Source: CAZAPG01 sp964486935
Lineage (GTDB): Bacteria > Chloroflexota > Anaerolineae > 4572-78 > J111
Reading direction: 5' to 3'
Length of the DNA stretch: 64,000 nt
Assembly: GCA_964486935.1 (NCBI GenBank)
Contig: CAZAPG010000007.1
Span: 124,001-188,000 of the forward strand
Below, in pieces: positions 50,331-59,038 of this stretch. The translations under genes and the position numbers were made by a program. Every line of letters begins with the position of its first letter. The stretch's first letter is position 1. The notes below the pieces were generated by a model. It was not told the origin of the DNA. It saw only the letters and a program-made list of their open reading frames with translations, and did not search any database.

Positions 50331-51113
50331 ATGCTCATCGACTCCCACTGCCACCTGAACTTTAACGCCTTTGATGAGGACCGGGCCGAGGTGCTGGCCC
50401 GCGCCGCCGAGGCCGGCGTCGTCGCCGTTATCAACCCGGCCACCACGCTGGAGGATAGCCGCCAGATTACGCAGATGGCCGCAGCAACGCCCAACCTGTT
50501 TGCCGCCGTTGGCTTTCACCCCAACGATGCCGGCGCCTTTGACGAGCCGGCCCTGGCAGCGTTGCGCCAACTGGCCGGCCACCCCCAAGTGGTCGCCATT
50601 GGCGAAATTGGGCTGGATTATTATTGGGATACCTTCCCCCGGCCCAGGCAGCTAGAGGTGTTTGAGCGGCAATTGGCGCTGGCTAAAGAAGTCAACAAGC
50701 CGGTCATCATCCACCAGCGAGACTCGGCAGCAGATACCATGGCCGTGCTGCGGCAGTGGGGAAAAGGGGGCAACCACCCCGGCCTGGTGCTGCACTCCTT
50801 TTCCGGCGATATGGCAATGGCCGAAGAAGCGATTGACCTGGGTTTTTACATCGGTATCAGCGGGCCGGTCACATTTAAAAACGCCCGCGACCTGCCCGCT
50901 ATTGTGGCGGCCCTGCCGCCGGAGCGGCTGCTGGTAGAAACGGACGCGCCGTTTCTCTCGCCCCACCCATACCGGGGCAAGCGCAACGAACCGGCGCGGG
51001 TCAAGCTGATTGCCGAAAAAATTGCCGGCCTGCAAAGGCTGTCGTTCGAGGTTATGTGCCGGCAGTTAACAGAAAATACAATGGCCTTATTTAATCTGCC
51101 CAACAAAACGTGA
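50331..51113 (+). CDS. tatD: TatD-family metal-dependent deoxyribonuclease
   Basis: A 260-residue TIM-barrel hydrolase of the TatD/YcfH family. Metal ligands appear in order: DSHCHLNF (His6 and His8 region), GEIGLDYYWD, VIIHQRDS, LHSFSG and ETDAPFLSPHPYRGK. It is a 3'-5' DNA or RNA exonuclease, also linked to D-aminoacyl-tRNA deacylation in relatives. The ATG abuts the stop of the mutase gene, so the genes are coupled. The last codons and stop (KT, TGA) lie within the ACGTGAAACGTGG words of element H. Confidence 0.93.
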   Translation: MLIDSHCHLNFNAFDEDRAEVLARAAEAGVVAVINPATTLEDSRQITQMAAATPNLFAAVGFHPNDAGAFDEPALAALRQLAGHPQVVAIGEIGLDYYWDTFPRPRQLEVFERQLALAKEVNKPVIIHQRDSAADTMAVLRQWGKGGNHPGLVLHSFSGDMAMAEEAIDLGFYIGISGPVTFKNARDLPAIVAALPPERLLVETDAPFLSPHPYRGKRNEPARVKLIAEKIAGLQRLSFEVMCRQLTENTMALFNLPNKT

Positions 51114-51167
51114 AACGTGGAGCGTAGAATCTAAACACGTACTGCGTTCCACGTACCACGCACCACG
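51108..51167. repeat. Inverted word-repeat element H (empty hairpin)
   Basis: ACGTGGAGCGTAGA (51115-51128) pairs imperfectly with TACTGCGTTCCACGT (51140-51154), extended by ACCACGCACCACG words. The tatD stop codon (51111-51113) lies in its first word. Confidence 0.62.
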
Positions 51168-51233
51168 AATATCTACTAACCTGAATTTAGATTATGTTAA
51201 TTACACTTTAACCCTACTTAACGAGGAAACCCA

Positions 51234-52208
51234 ATGTCACGAGCAGAAGAGCTATTAAGTATTGTGGCTGATGATATTAAACACGTTGAAGAAAAAATGC
51301 GCTCCGGCATTTCTGAAAAACATACCGATTTGCAAGCGGTGGTCGATTACCTGGTGGGGGCCGGGGGCAAGCGGCTGCGGCCCGCGCTCACATTAATGGC
51401 CGCCAATTTTTACAGCGTAGATAAAGAGAAATCCTACTCGCTGGCGGCCTCGGTAGAACTGCTGCACACCGCCACGCTGGTCCACGATGACCTGATTGAC
51501 AACTCCCTCTTTCGGCGGGGTATGCCCACCCTCAACGTAAGCTGGAGTCCCGGCGCAACCATTTTAACCGGCGACTTTCTGTTTGCCCGCTCCGCCCAAC
51601 TGGCCGCCGAAACAGACAATGTACGCATTGTTAATATTTTTGCCGACACCCTGATGGCCATTGTTGGCGGCGAGTTGAACCAGCTTTTTAACGACGGTCA
51701 CGGCAACGTGCCCAGTATGGACGAGTATCAGCAGCGCATCTACGCCAAAACCGCCTCGCTGTTTGCGGCCGGCACGCAAACCGGCGGCATACTGTGCCAC
51801 GCCCCTGAACCCGAAATTAAAGCCCTGCGCGATTACGGTTACTACCTGGGCATGGCCTTTCAAATTGTTGATGATATGCTGGACTTCAAAGGTGATGAAG
51901 AGCAGATTGGCAAACCGGTCGCCAACGATTTGCGCCAGGGCATTGCCACCCTGCCGGTGATGCTCTTCAACCAGAAACAGCCCAACCACCCCACCATTCT
52001 CAAAGCCGTGCGCCGCGAAAAGGTGTCGGACGAAGAAATTCTGGCAGTAGTTGAACAGATTCGCGCCTCCGGCTGCGTGGACGACAGCCTGAAAGAAGCG
52101 AGCCGCTACATCGAGCAGGCTCACGCCGCTCTGGAAAAGCTGCCCGACAACCCCTATCGCCGGGCCATGCACGGCCTGGCCGATTACACTATCACCCGCG
52201 ATATTTAA
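51234..52208 (+). CDS. Long-chain polyprenyl diphosphate synthase
   Basis: A 324-residue trans-isoprenyl diphosphate synthase. The first aspartate-rich motif is LVHDDLIDNSLFRRG, with GGKRLRPALTLMAA before it, and the second is QIVDDMLDFKGD. Length and sequence match heptaprenyl/octaprenyl synthases that make quinone side chains or lipid carriers. It adds isopentenyl units to an allylic diphosphate. The residues upstream of DDLID include VELLHTATL, with small residues that allow long chains. ACGAGGAA precedes the ATG. The GT2 gene starts 13 bases after its stop. Confidence 0.93.
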   Translation: MSRAEELLSIVADDIKHVEEKMRSGISEKHTDLQAVVDYLVGAGGKRLRPALTLMAANFYSVDKEKSYSLAASVELLHTATLVHDDLIDNSLFRRGMPTLNVSWSPGATILTGDFLFARSAQLAAETDNVRIVNIFADTLMAIVGGELNQLFNDGHGNVPSMDEYQQRIYAKTASLFAAGTQTGGILCHAPEPEIKALRDYGYYLGMAFQIVDDMLDFKGDEEQIGKPVANDLRQGIATLPVMLFNQKQPNHPTILKAVRREKVSDEEILAVVEQIRASGCVDDSLKEASRYIEQAHAALEKLPDNPYRRAMHGLADYTITRDI

Positions 52209-52221
52209 TGGGCGAGGACCG

Positions 52222-53151
52222 GTGGACCTCTCCATTATCATCGTCAACTGGAATGTCAAAGACCTGCTGCGGCAATGTTTGCGCTCGCTGTTGAGTAGCC
52301 AGATTGGCAACTTAACCACCGAAATCATCGTCGTTGACAGCGCCTCAACCGATGGCAGCCCCCAAATGGTGCGCCGCGAATTCCCCCAGGTGCGGCTCAT
52401 TGCCAGCGAGCAAAATCTGGGGTACGCCGGGGGCAACAACGCCGGCGTGTCAGCCGCCAGGGGCCGTTACCTTTTTCTGCTCAACCCCGATACCGTGGTG
52501 CGGCCCAATGCGCCGGCCCGGCTGGTCAACTATATGGACGCGCACCCGGCGGTGGCCGCGGCTGGCCCCCAACTGCTCTGGCCCGATGGCGCGGTACAAT
52601 CTTCGCGCCGCCGTTTCCCTACTTTGGGCAGCCTGTTTTGGGAAAGCACGCTGCTGGGCCAATGGTTCCCCCACAATCGACATGCCCAGCGCTATCACCT
52701 GCTTGACCAATTGTCCGACCATCCCCAGCGGGTCGATTGGGTAGTTGGCGCAGCCCTGCTCATCCGGCGGGAGGCCTGGCAGCAGATTGGCCCCATTGAC
52801 GAGTCTTTTTTTATGTATTTTGAAGAAACCGACTGGTGTCATCGCGCTGCTGAAGCGGACTGGGAAATCCATTATCTGCCCGATGCCCAGGTGATTCACT
52901 ACGAGGGTAAGTCCAGCGAGCAAATCATCGCCGCCCGAACCATTCGTTTTCAGCGCAGTAAACTTCGCTACGCGCAAAAATATTTTGGCGCTGGCTGGGC
53001 TGCCGCACTCCGCCTTTTTTTGTGGGCCACCTTTGCCTATCAGGGGGCCGAAGAAAGCGCCAAGTGGCTCTTTGGCCATCGCCGGGCGCTGCGCCGCGAG
53101 CGAATGGCGGCGTATAGACAGGTGCTAAAAGCGTTATGGACAAAACCATAG
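52222..53151 (+). CDS. GT2-family glycosyltransferase (rhamnosyltransferase-like)
   Basis: A 309-residue GT-A glycosyltransferase of the WbbL/RfbF type. LSIIIVNWNVKDLLRQCLRS and VDSASTDGS form the nucleotide site, FLLNPDTVV gives the DxD equivalent, and the acceptor region contains FMYFEETDWCHRA. No membrane segment is evident; a basic C-terminal tail may bind the membrane. The start is GTG 52222, with GCGAGGA upstream. It lies between a polyprenyl synthase and a GT4 enzyme, fitting synthesis of a polyprenyl-linked surface glycan (inference). Confidence 0.88.
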   Translation: MDLSIIIVNWNVKDLLRQCLRSLLSSQIGNLTTEIIVVDSASTDGSPQMVRREFPQVRLIASEQNLGYAGGNNAGVSAARGRYLFLLNPDTVVRPNAPARLVNYMDAHPAVAAAGPQLLWPDGAVQSSRRRFPTLGSLFWESTLLGQWFPHNRHAQRYHLLDQLSDHPQRVDWVVGAALLIRREAWQQIGPIDESFFMYFEETDWCHRAAEADWEIHYLPDAQVIHYEGKSSEQIIAARTIRFQRSKLRYAQKYFGAGWAAALRLFLWATFAYQGAEESAKWLFGHRRALRRERMAAYRQVLKALWTKP

Positions 53152-53177
53152 TTCAACTTTATCAAATAGCGCGTATT

Positions 53178-53210
53178 GCCTGTTGCGTAGAATATTTTCA
53201 CGCAATAGGC
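53178..53210. repeat. Hairpin between glycosyltransferase genes
   Basis: GCCTGTTGCGT (53178-53188) pairs 10 of 11 with ACGCAATAGGC (53200-53210), followed by CCTTTAT. It may be a terminator or another TGCGTAG-word element. Confidence 0.55.
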
Positions 53211-53238
53211 CCTTTATCACGGCCTTGTTTTTTGCCAT

Positions 53239-54438
53239 ATGACACTTAGCGCCACCTTCCTTACCGGCGAATACCCCCCCATGCAGGGCGGCATTGCCGA
53301 CCACATTGCCCATTTATCCAACCACCTGGCCCCGCTGGGCGTTGAGTCTTCCGTTCTTATCAACCGGCGCTGGCTGGAGGCCCGGCAAACGCCTCAACCG
53401 GCGCCGGCGCAATCGCCCCCGGTTTATCCGCTGGTTCCCAACTGGGGCTGGCGCTGCTGGCGGGCTGTCGCCAAATTTTTAACCGCCCGGCGGCCCGATG
53501 TGTTGCACCTTCAATATCAGGCCGCCGCCTTCGACCTGGGCGGCTGGGTCAATTGGCTGCCCTGGTATCTGCGCCAAACAGGGGTTGACACCAAAATTGT
53601 GACCACCTTTCACGACTTGCGCGCCCCTTACATCTTTCCCAAAGCAGGCCCTCTGCGCTGGAAGTCGATGCTGGCGCTGGCCCGCTACAGCCACGCCGTT
53701 ATCTGCACCAACCGGGAAGATTATCACCAATTAGCCGGTTCTGCTTTACCCCCCCCGCGGCTGGCCCATATTCCGCTGGGCAGCAACGTGCAGCCGCAGC
53801 CGCCGGCCAGCTTCAACCGGGCCGGATGGCGGGCCAGATATGAAGTTAATAACGACACGCTGCTGCTGGCCTATTTTGGCTTTCTCAACCAGAGCAAGGG
53901 CGGCAAAGAGTTGATTGAGGCGCTGGCCCTGTTACGCCAACAAGGCATTGACGCCCGCCTGCTGCTGATTGGCGGCGATGTGGGCCATGCCGACCCCACC
54001 AACGCGGCCTACGCCCAAAAAGTGCAATCGCTCATCGAGCAGCGCGGCCTAACCGATGTTGTTTACCGCACCGGCTACGTTGACCTGCCGCAAGTATCGG
54101 CCCACCTGCTGGCCGCCGATGCCGTGGTGATGCCCTACCGCGATGGCGTCTCTTTTCGGCGCACCACGTTGATTGCCGCCCTGCAACATGGCTGCCCGGT
54201 GGTCAGCACCACCCCCGCCAACCCGGCTCTCATCCCCGAAATTGAGCCGGGCCAAAATATGCTGCTGGCCCCGCCTCAAAATGCCGGGGCGCTGGCGCAA
54301 ACCATTGCTCTGCTGGCCGACAATCTGGCTCTGCAAGCCAGATTATCGCAGGGGGCCAAAGCTTTGGGCGACCTGTTTGAATGGGGCGCAATTGCGCGTC
54401 AAACCGCCAATGTTTACCGGGCTGTTACTCACGGCTGA
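53239..54438 (+). CDS. GT4-family glycosyltransferase
   Basis: A 399-residue GT-B glycosyltransferase. The N-terminal FLTGEYPPMQGGIADHIAHL is the acceptor-side glycine loop, and the C-terminal GT4 domain has LAYFGFLNQSKGGKELIEAL and VVMPYRDGVSFRRTTLIAAL, where the usual E-x7-E pattern is partly changed (Gly and Arg around the first position). It retains DP/GT4 features such as NPALIPEIEPGQNML. It likely adds a sugar to the same lipid-linked glycan as the preceding GT2 enzyme. Donor unknown. Confidence 0.87.
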   Translation: MTLSATFLTGEYPPMQGGIADHIAHLSNHLAPLGVESSVLINRRWLEARQTPQPAPAQSPPVYPLVPNWGWRCWRAVAKFLTARRPDVLHLQYQAAAFDLGGWVNWLPWYLRQTGVDTKIVTTFHDLRAPYIFPKAGPLRWKSMLALARYSHAVICTNREDYHQLAGSALPPPRLAHIPLGSNVQPQPPASFNRAGWRARYEVNNDTLLLAYFGFLNQSKGGKELIEALALLRQQGIDARLLLIGGDVGHADPTNAAYAQKVQSLIEQRGLTDVVYRTGYVDLPQVSAHLLAADAVVMPYRDGVSFRRTTLIAALQHGCPVVSTTPANPALIPEIEPGQNMLLAPPQNAGALAQTIALLADNLALQARLSQGAKALGDLFEWGAIARQTANVYRAVTHG

Positions 54439-54507
54439 TGTCGGTAATTGACAATTGACCCTACATAGGCCAAAATTAGTTTCATATCCTTTGTTTGCCA
54501 CCTGCCT

Positions 54508-54984
54508 ATGCAACCTCTAACCAGTATCGACCTGCAAAATTTCATCAACCGCCATCAAATTGAAGCTACCATTCTGCGCATGGCCGAGCACACCCCGACC
54601 GTTCCCGATGCGGCGCGGGCGCTGGCCGTTGAACCGGAGCAGATTATCAAATCGCTGGTGTTTGTTATCAACGATAAACCGCTGCTGGTCATCAACAATG
54701 GCCTGGCCAGGGTAGACTCGCGCAAACTGGCCAACCATTTTCAGGTGGGCAAAAAGCGGGTAAAATTTGCCGGCGCCGGGCAGGCGCTTGAAATTACCGG
54801 CTACGTGGTGGGCAGTATGCCGCCCTTTGGACACCGGCAAAAACTGCCCGCGCTGGTAGACCCGGCCATTATGCAGCTAAACGTCATTTTTGGCGGCGGC
54901 GGCGATATCAACGCCATGATGCGCCTGACCCCCGCCGAGTTGATGCGAGTCACCCAAGCAGAATTATTATCGGTGTCGGAGTAG
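54508..54984 (+). CDS. YbaK/ProX-family aminoacyl-tRNA deacylase
   Basis: A 158-residue editing-domain protein of the YbaK/EbsC/ProX family. HTPTVPDAARALAVEPEQI, the catalytic-lysine block IIKSLVFVINDKPLLVI and GYVVGSMPPFGHRQ are typical. These proteins hydrolyse mischarged tRNAs such as Cys-tRNA-Pro or Ala-tRNA-Pro. Length is normal. It ends 2 bases before the zinc-ribbon gene start, so the two are cotranscribed. Confidence 0.88.
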   Translation: MQPLTSIDLQNFINRHQIEATILRMAEHTPTVPDAARALAVEPEQIIKSLVFVINDKPLLVINNGLARVDSRKLANHFQVGKKRVKFAGAGQALEITGYVVGSMPPFGHRQKLPALVDPAIMQLNVIFGGGGDINAMMRLTPAELMRVTQAELLSVSE

Positions 54985-54986
54985 CG

Positions 54987-55313
54987 ATGGTTATCCCCGT
55001 TTGTTATAAATGCAAAACGCCGGTAAAAATTATTTCGACCCCCCAGGGCGGCCTTGAAATCATTAATTACCAATGCCCCGAGTGCAACCACGTTGCGGCC
55101 AGCTTTTTGCTGGGTTACATCGAGCCTGCCCTTGAGGCGTCGCCCCAGGCCGCCCCTGCCGATGAAGAGCTGATTGAACGGGCCAAATATTTTGAAGACA
55201 CCTACCAGCATTACAAATTACGCGCCAAAATGCAGGGCTTGTTAGAGCTACGCGCCGCCGCCGATGGCCGTCGCCAGAACAAACCCGCCGACGACTCAGC
55301 CGAATCCGATTAA
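54987..55313 (+). CDS. Small zinc-ribbon protein of unknown function
   Basis: A 108-residue protein. The N-terminal zinc ribbon is formed by CYKCKTP (about 6-9) and YQCPECNHV (about 29-32), four cysteines in two CxxC knuckles. The rest is acidic and helical (DEELIERAKYFEDTYQHYKL) and ends in a charged disordered tail. No family is recognised. It sits between the YbaK-like gene and the MFS gene with almost no spacing, in a short operon. Confidence 0.68.
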   Translation: MVIPVCYKCKTPVKIISTPQGGLEIINYQCPECNHVAASFLLGYIEPALEASPQAAPADEELIERAKYFEDTYQHYKLRAKMQGLLELRAAADGRRQNKPADDSAESD

Positions 55314-55341
55314 ACTACCTTTGCCCAATCAGGAGCGCACC

Positions 55342-56643
55342 TTGAGCAACAAACGCGAGATTCTGGGCTGGTCCATGTACGACTGGGCCAACTCGGCTTT
55401 TAGCACCACCGTGGCGACGACTTTTTTAGGGCCGTACCTGGCGGCTCTGGCCGCCTCCAGCGGCGGCAAAGTGAATGTTTTGGGGCTGCAAATTGAGGGC
55501 GCGGCTTTTTTCCCCTTTTGCGTGTAGATCTCGGTGGTTGCCGTAGCATTATTTATGCCTATTTTGGGCACCATTGCCGATTATTCCAACCTTAAAAAGC
55601 TGATGATGCTGACTTTTGCCTATGTAGGCGCGGTCTCGACCATCTTGCTATTTTTGGTGCAGGAAAATCTGATTGTGCTGGGCGGCATCTTGTTTATTGC
55701 GGCCAACCTGGCCTTTGGGGCGGCCATTGTTTTTTACAACGCCTTTTTGCCCGATATTGCCGGGCCGGACGAGCGCGACTCGGTTAGCTCGCAGGGGTTT
55801 GCCTTTGGCTATATTGGCGGGGGAACGTTGCTGCTGCTCAATTTGGTGCTGGTTTCCTTTATGGCCGACAAATCGCTGGCGGTGCGGCTGAGCCTGGCCA
55901 GCGCCGGGGTTTGGTGGCTGCTATTTACTTACCTCTTTCCCCAACAGCGATTAATTCAGCGCCAGCCGACCCAAACCCTGCCGCCCGGCGAGTCTTACCT
56001 GTCGCACAGCCTCAAACAGTTGGCAACCACCCTGCGCGAGATGTGGCAAAAATACCCCAAAACCCTGCGCTATTTGCTGGCTTATCTCATTTACAACGAC
56101 GGCATCCAAACTGTCATTGTGGTGTCATCTACCTTTGGAGCCATCGAGTTGGGTATCCCCATTGAAACGCTGGTACAGGTTGTGTTGATGATTCAGTTTG
56201 TGGCCGCCGGAGGCGCGTTTCTCTTTAATCTGCTGGCCAAGCGAATTGGGGCTAAAAATACAATTCTCATCAACCTGGTTATTTGGGTGGGGCTGTTGAT
56301 TTATGCCTTTGGGTTTTTATACACCACCCTGCAATTTTGGATTTTGGGCGTTGTGCTGGCCGCCATTCTGGGCGGCTCGCAGGCGCTCAGTCGCTCCCTA
56401 TTCTCCCAAATGATTCCGGCCAACCGCGAGTCGGAATATTTCAGCTTTTACGAAATCAGCGAGCGCGGCACCAGTTGGATTGGCCCCATTGTGTTTGGCC
56501 TGGCTGTCAGCCTGACCGGCACCCAGCGCGTGGCCATCCTCTCGCTGGTGCTCTTTTTTGTGGTTGGGCTGGCGCTGCTTTACCTAACCGATGTAAAACA
56601 GGCCGTTGTTGACGCCGGCAATGAACTACCGGCAGTCGTTTAA
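55342..56643 (+). pseudogene. Atg22-like MFS transporter interrupted by in-frame TAG
   Basis: Reading through one TAG (55525-55527, codon 62) gives a 433-residue transporter of the Atg22-like MFS family, with about 12 membrane helices. Before the TAG: ILGWSMYDWANSAFSTTVAT, the family N-terminal signature; after it, in the same frame: ISVVAVALFMPILGTIADYS. The TAG lies in the second membrane helix, where a Tyr, Gln or Ser-type codon would be expected. TTG 55342 with CAGGAG upstream is the likely start. The downstream part could restart at GTG 55534 without a ribosome site. A nonsense mutation, sequence error or amber readthrough are the options. Confidence 0.72.
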
Positions 56644-56673
56644 GCGCAGAGATTACAAATTTCCCTCGCTCTG

Positions 56674-56702
56674 TTGATTGAATCCCCCAGCTATGATACA
56701 AT
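56674..56702 (+). promoter_or_regulatory. Promoter of surface-protein gene
   Basis: TTGATT (56674-56679), 17-base spacer, TACAAT (56697-56702). It implies a leader of about 140 bases before ATG 56851. Confidence 0.6.
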
Positions 56703-56732
56703 TAAATTGTCATCATTATGGAAAGTTGTTAC

Positions 56733-56836
56733 CAGGGAGCCGCCCTGATACCGGGGCATCAGACACAAGGATGCCTGTACCCGACACGGGTGAAAATGGG
56801 GGACCCCCCCAACCCCCGGCCTGCGGCGCATTTTCA
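56733..56836 (+). promoter_or_regulatory. Structured 5' leader of surface-protein gene
   Basis: Four hairpins in a row: CAGGG/CCCTG (56733-56747), GGCATC/GATGCC (56755-56775), CCCG/CGGG (56780-56790) and a closing TGAAAATG/CATTTTCA (56791-56798 with 56829-56836) around a G/C-rich run. The series resembles a riboswitch-like or attenuator leader, but no known class is recognised. Confidence 0.45.
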
Positions 56837-56850
56837 TAGGAGCGCTTCTG

Positions 56851-57711
56851 ATGAAAACCTATGCGGACAAATTAAACAGGCACTATATTATTTTTCTGGC
56901 GCTGATTATGGCGCTCGTTCTCACCTTTGTTGACTTTTCCCCCACTCAAGCCGGCGACCCCGACGATGTCATCGGCGGAATGAATCCCGAAAAATTTGAG
57001 TGTCTGGAAACTGAAGAGGAAGACGGTACCGAAAAAGACCCGTGGGAAGTGGTTGACCTTTCTGAAGAATTTGAGCGAATTGAGAAAGAAAACCCTAAAA
57101 GCAACGACGAGTTTATTGCCAAGTTAGAAGATGCCTGCGACAATTTAACCCGGGAAGGCATTTTCCGGCCTTTGGCCAGAACCAAGATTGAGGGCAAGGT
57201 TTTTGAATTTCACCCCAGCGACCCCAACAACCCGGCCGAGTCTGAGTGGTTTGCGGTGCCCTCGCAAAGCGTGCCGGTCATTGCTTCCGGGGTTGATTTT
57301 GAGATATTCTGGGTTTCAGAGCCAGACGGGTCGTTTTACTTTTACAAAACCCGTTTTGGCGAAGGCCCAATTATCTTAAACCTGAAACTGCCCGATGACG
57401 CCCACCCCATCAACCCAAACATTCTCATCGAGTCAACCGGCAAGGATGAGGTGTGGACGGTTTTTTTGGGCTTCTATCGCGGCAATGTGCCGCCTCCGCA
57501 GGTAGACCAGCTCAAAACGCCCAACGGTAACTTTTTGCCTTTTAGCAACACCAAGTTTGAGTATATTGTGGGCGTTGATGGTAAATTTATGCTGCCCGGC
57601 GTGGGCGGCGAATTGCCCCGGCAAGAGTCAACCTGGGTGATGGCGCTGGCCGCGGCCATGCTGGCTGCCCTGCCCCTGGCCGGTCTGTTGAAGCTGCGCC
57701 AAAATAGTTGA
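56851..57711 (+). CDS. Secreted surface protein with C-terminal membrane anchor
   Basis: A 286-residue protein with an N-terminal signal peptide (hydrophobic 13-28, ending SPTQAG), an acidic first part (ETEEEDGTEKDPWEVVDLSE), a beta-rich middle and a C-terminal anchor. The end has LPGVGGELPRQES, a hydrophobic stretch WVMALAAAMLAALPLAGLL and the short basic tail KLRQNS. This layout recalls a sortase-type sorting signal, although LPGVG is not a canonical LPxTG. A single membrane tail is the simpler reading. GGAGCG lies before the ATG, behind a structured leader, and a strong terminator follows. Function unknown. Confidence 0.72.
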   Translation: MKTYADKLNRHYIIFLALIMALVLTFVDFSPTQAGDPDDVIGGMNPEKFECLETEEEDGTEKDPWEVVDLSEEFERIEKENPKSNDEFIAKLEDACDNLTREGIFRPLARTKIEGKVFEFHPSDPNNPAESEWFAVPSQSVPVIASGVDFEIFWVSEPDGSFYFYKTRFGEGPIILNLKLPDDAHPINPNILIESTGKDEVWTVFLGFYRGNVPPPQVDQLKTPNGNFLPFSNTKFEYIVGVDGKFMLPGVGGELPRQESTWVMALAAAMLAALPLAGLLKLRQNS

Positions 57712-57737
57712 CAATTTTTTGCGCCCAACTTATGCAA

Positions 57738-57770
57738 AAAAAACCGATGCTTTGGCGGCATCGGTTTTTT
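57738..57770. terminator. Bidirectional rho-independent terminator
   Basis: Perfect 13-bp arms AAAAAACCGATGC (57738-57750) and GCATCGGTTTTTT (57758-57770) between convergent genes. Confidence 0.92.
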
Positions 57771-57800
57771 GCTTTATGACCCTTCCAACTCAACTGGAAT

Positions 57801-59036
57801 CTATATTGTTTCGCCGCTGGCTACATAATCAGACGGGAACTGCCCTTCTTTTACGCCGGGGTTGATAATAACATTGTGCCCAATTTTAACCCCGGCCGGA
57901 ATCCGGGCGCGTTTACCTGCGGCGGTCAGGCCGGTATTGAGGCGCTCTGGAAACTGGCGATTGGGAATATTATCCACGCCGTAGCCAATTTCTGCGCCTT
58001 CGCCCACATAAACTTCCTTATCAATGATGGCTCGCTCAACTCTGGCATTGGGGCCAATAATGCTGTCATTCATCACCACCGAATCGCGCACAATAGCGCC
58101 AGGGGCCACCCGCACCCCCGGCGAAAGCACCGAGCGTTCCACCACGCCTTCAATTACGCAGCCGTTAGAGAGCAAATTGCCACCCACCCAGGCTTCGGCG
58201 CCCAGCCGCACCGGGGGTTGTTCCTCGCTGCGGGTGTGGATAACCCACTCCGGGTCGTACAAATCAAGCGCGGGGGTTTCGGCCAGCAGGGCCATGTTGG
58301 CTTCCCAATAGGCTTGCAGCGTGCCCACATCGGCCCAGTAGCCTTCAAAGGTGTAAGCGTAAACTTTATGGGTTCGCAAAATAGAGGGCAGCACATCGCG
58401 GCCAAAATCGTTCAAACCGTCCTGGGTTAGAAGCTCGCGGAGAACTTCGTATTTGAAGGCGTAAATCCCCATCGAGGCCAGCGTTTCTCTGGAGCGGCGC
58501 GGTTTTTCTTTGAAGCCGCTTACCCGCATGTCGTTTTCAACGCTCACAATGCCAAAACGGTAAGTTTCAAAGGGGCTAACCCGGCGCACGGCAACCGTTA
58601 CATCGGCGTTGGTTTGCTGGTGAAAGCGCAGCATTTGCTGGTAGTCCATTTTGTAAATATGGTCGCCGGCCAAAATAAGCACAGTATCAACCCGCTGCTC
58701 TTCTACAAAATCCATATTGCGACGCACCGCATCGGCGGTGCCGCGCTGCCAGCCGCTCAAGCCCGGCCCCAGGTAGGGTTGCAGCAACCGCACCCCGCCC
58801 TGAGAGCGGTCCAAATCCCAGGGTTTGCCCACGCCCACGTGGTCATTGAGCGAGCGAGGCATATACTGGGTGAGCAGCGCCACATTGTAAATGCCAGAAT
58901 TAACGCAGTTTGACAGCGTAAAGTCGATAATTCTAAATTTGCCGCCAAAGGGAATAGCCGGCTCGGCCCGAACGGCGGTCAATACGCTTAAATCCTCGCT
59001 GGCGCCGCCGGCCATAATCATCGCTAATGTTTTCAT
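57801..59036 (-). CDS. GlgC-like protein with altered nucleotide-binding signature (GlgD-like)
   Basis: A 411-residue ADP-glucose pyrophosphorylase homologue, paralogous to the gene just upstream. The N-terminal signature reads MAGGASEDLSVLTAVRAEPA instead of GGxGTRL...RAKPA: the conserved Arg becomes Asp and the Lys becomes Glu. GKFRIIDFTLSNCVNSGIYN and GDHIYKMDYQQML remain, and the left-handed beta-helix C-terminus with VVERSVLSPGVRV is complete. It may be a regulatory or inactive partner, as GlgD is for GlgC in Bacillus-type enzymes. It starts 2 bases after the upstream paralogue's stop. Confidence 0.83.
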   Translation of the reverse strand: MKTLAMIMAGGASEDLSVLTAVRAEPAIPFGGKFRIIDFTLSNCVNSGIYNVALLTQYMPRSLNDHVGVGKPWDLDRSQGGVRLLQPYLGPGLSGWQRGTADAVRRNMDFVEEQRVDTVLILAGDHIYKMDYQQMLRFHQQTNADVTVAVRRVSPFETYRFGIVSVENDMRVSGFKEKPRRSRETLASMGIYAFKYEVLRELLTQDGLNDFGRDVLPSILRTHKVYAYTFEGYWADVGTLQAYWEANMALLAETPALDLYDPEWVIHTRSEEQPPVRLGAEAWVGGNLLSNGCVIEGVVERSVLSPGVRVAPGAIVRDSVVMNDSIIGPNARVERAIIDKEVYVGEGAEIGYGVDNIPNRQFPERLNTGLTAAGKRARIPAGVKIGHNVIINPGVKEGQFPSDYVASGETI

Positions 59037-59038
59037 AA

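Noticed and set aside
54440..54507. Promoter TTGACA with CAAAAT before the YbaK-like gene
   Set aside because: The -10 is poor, and the TTGACAATTGAC words may belong to the GGTAATTG repeat family, so the site was not listed.
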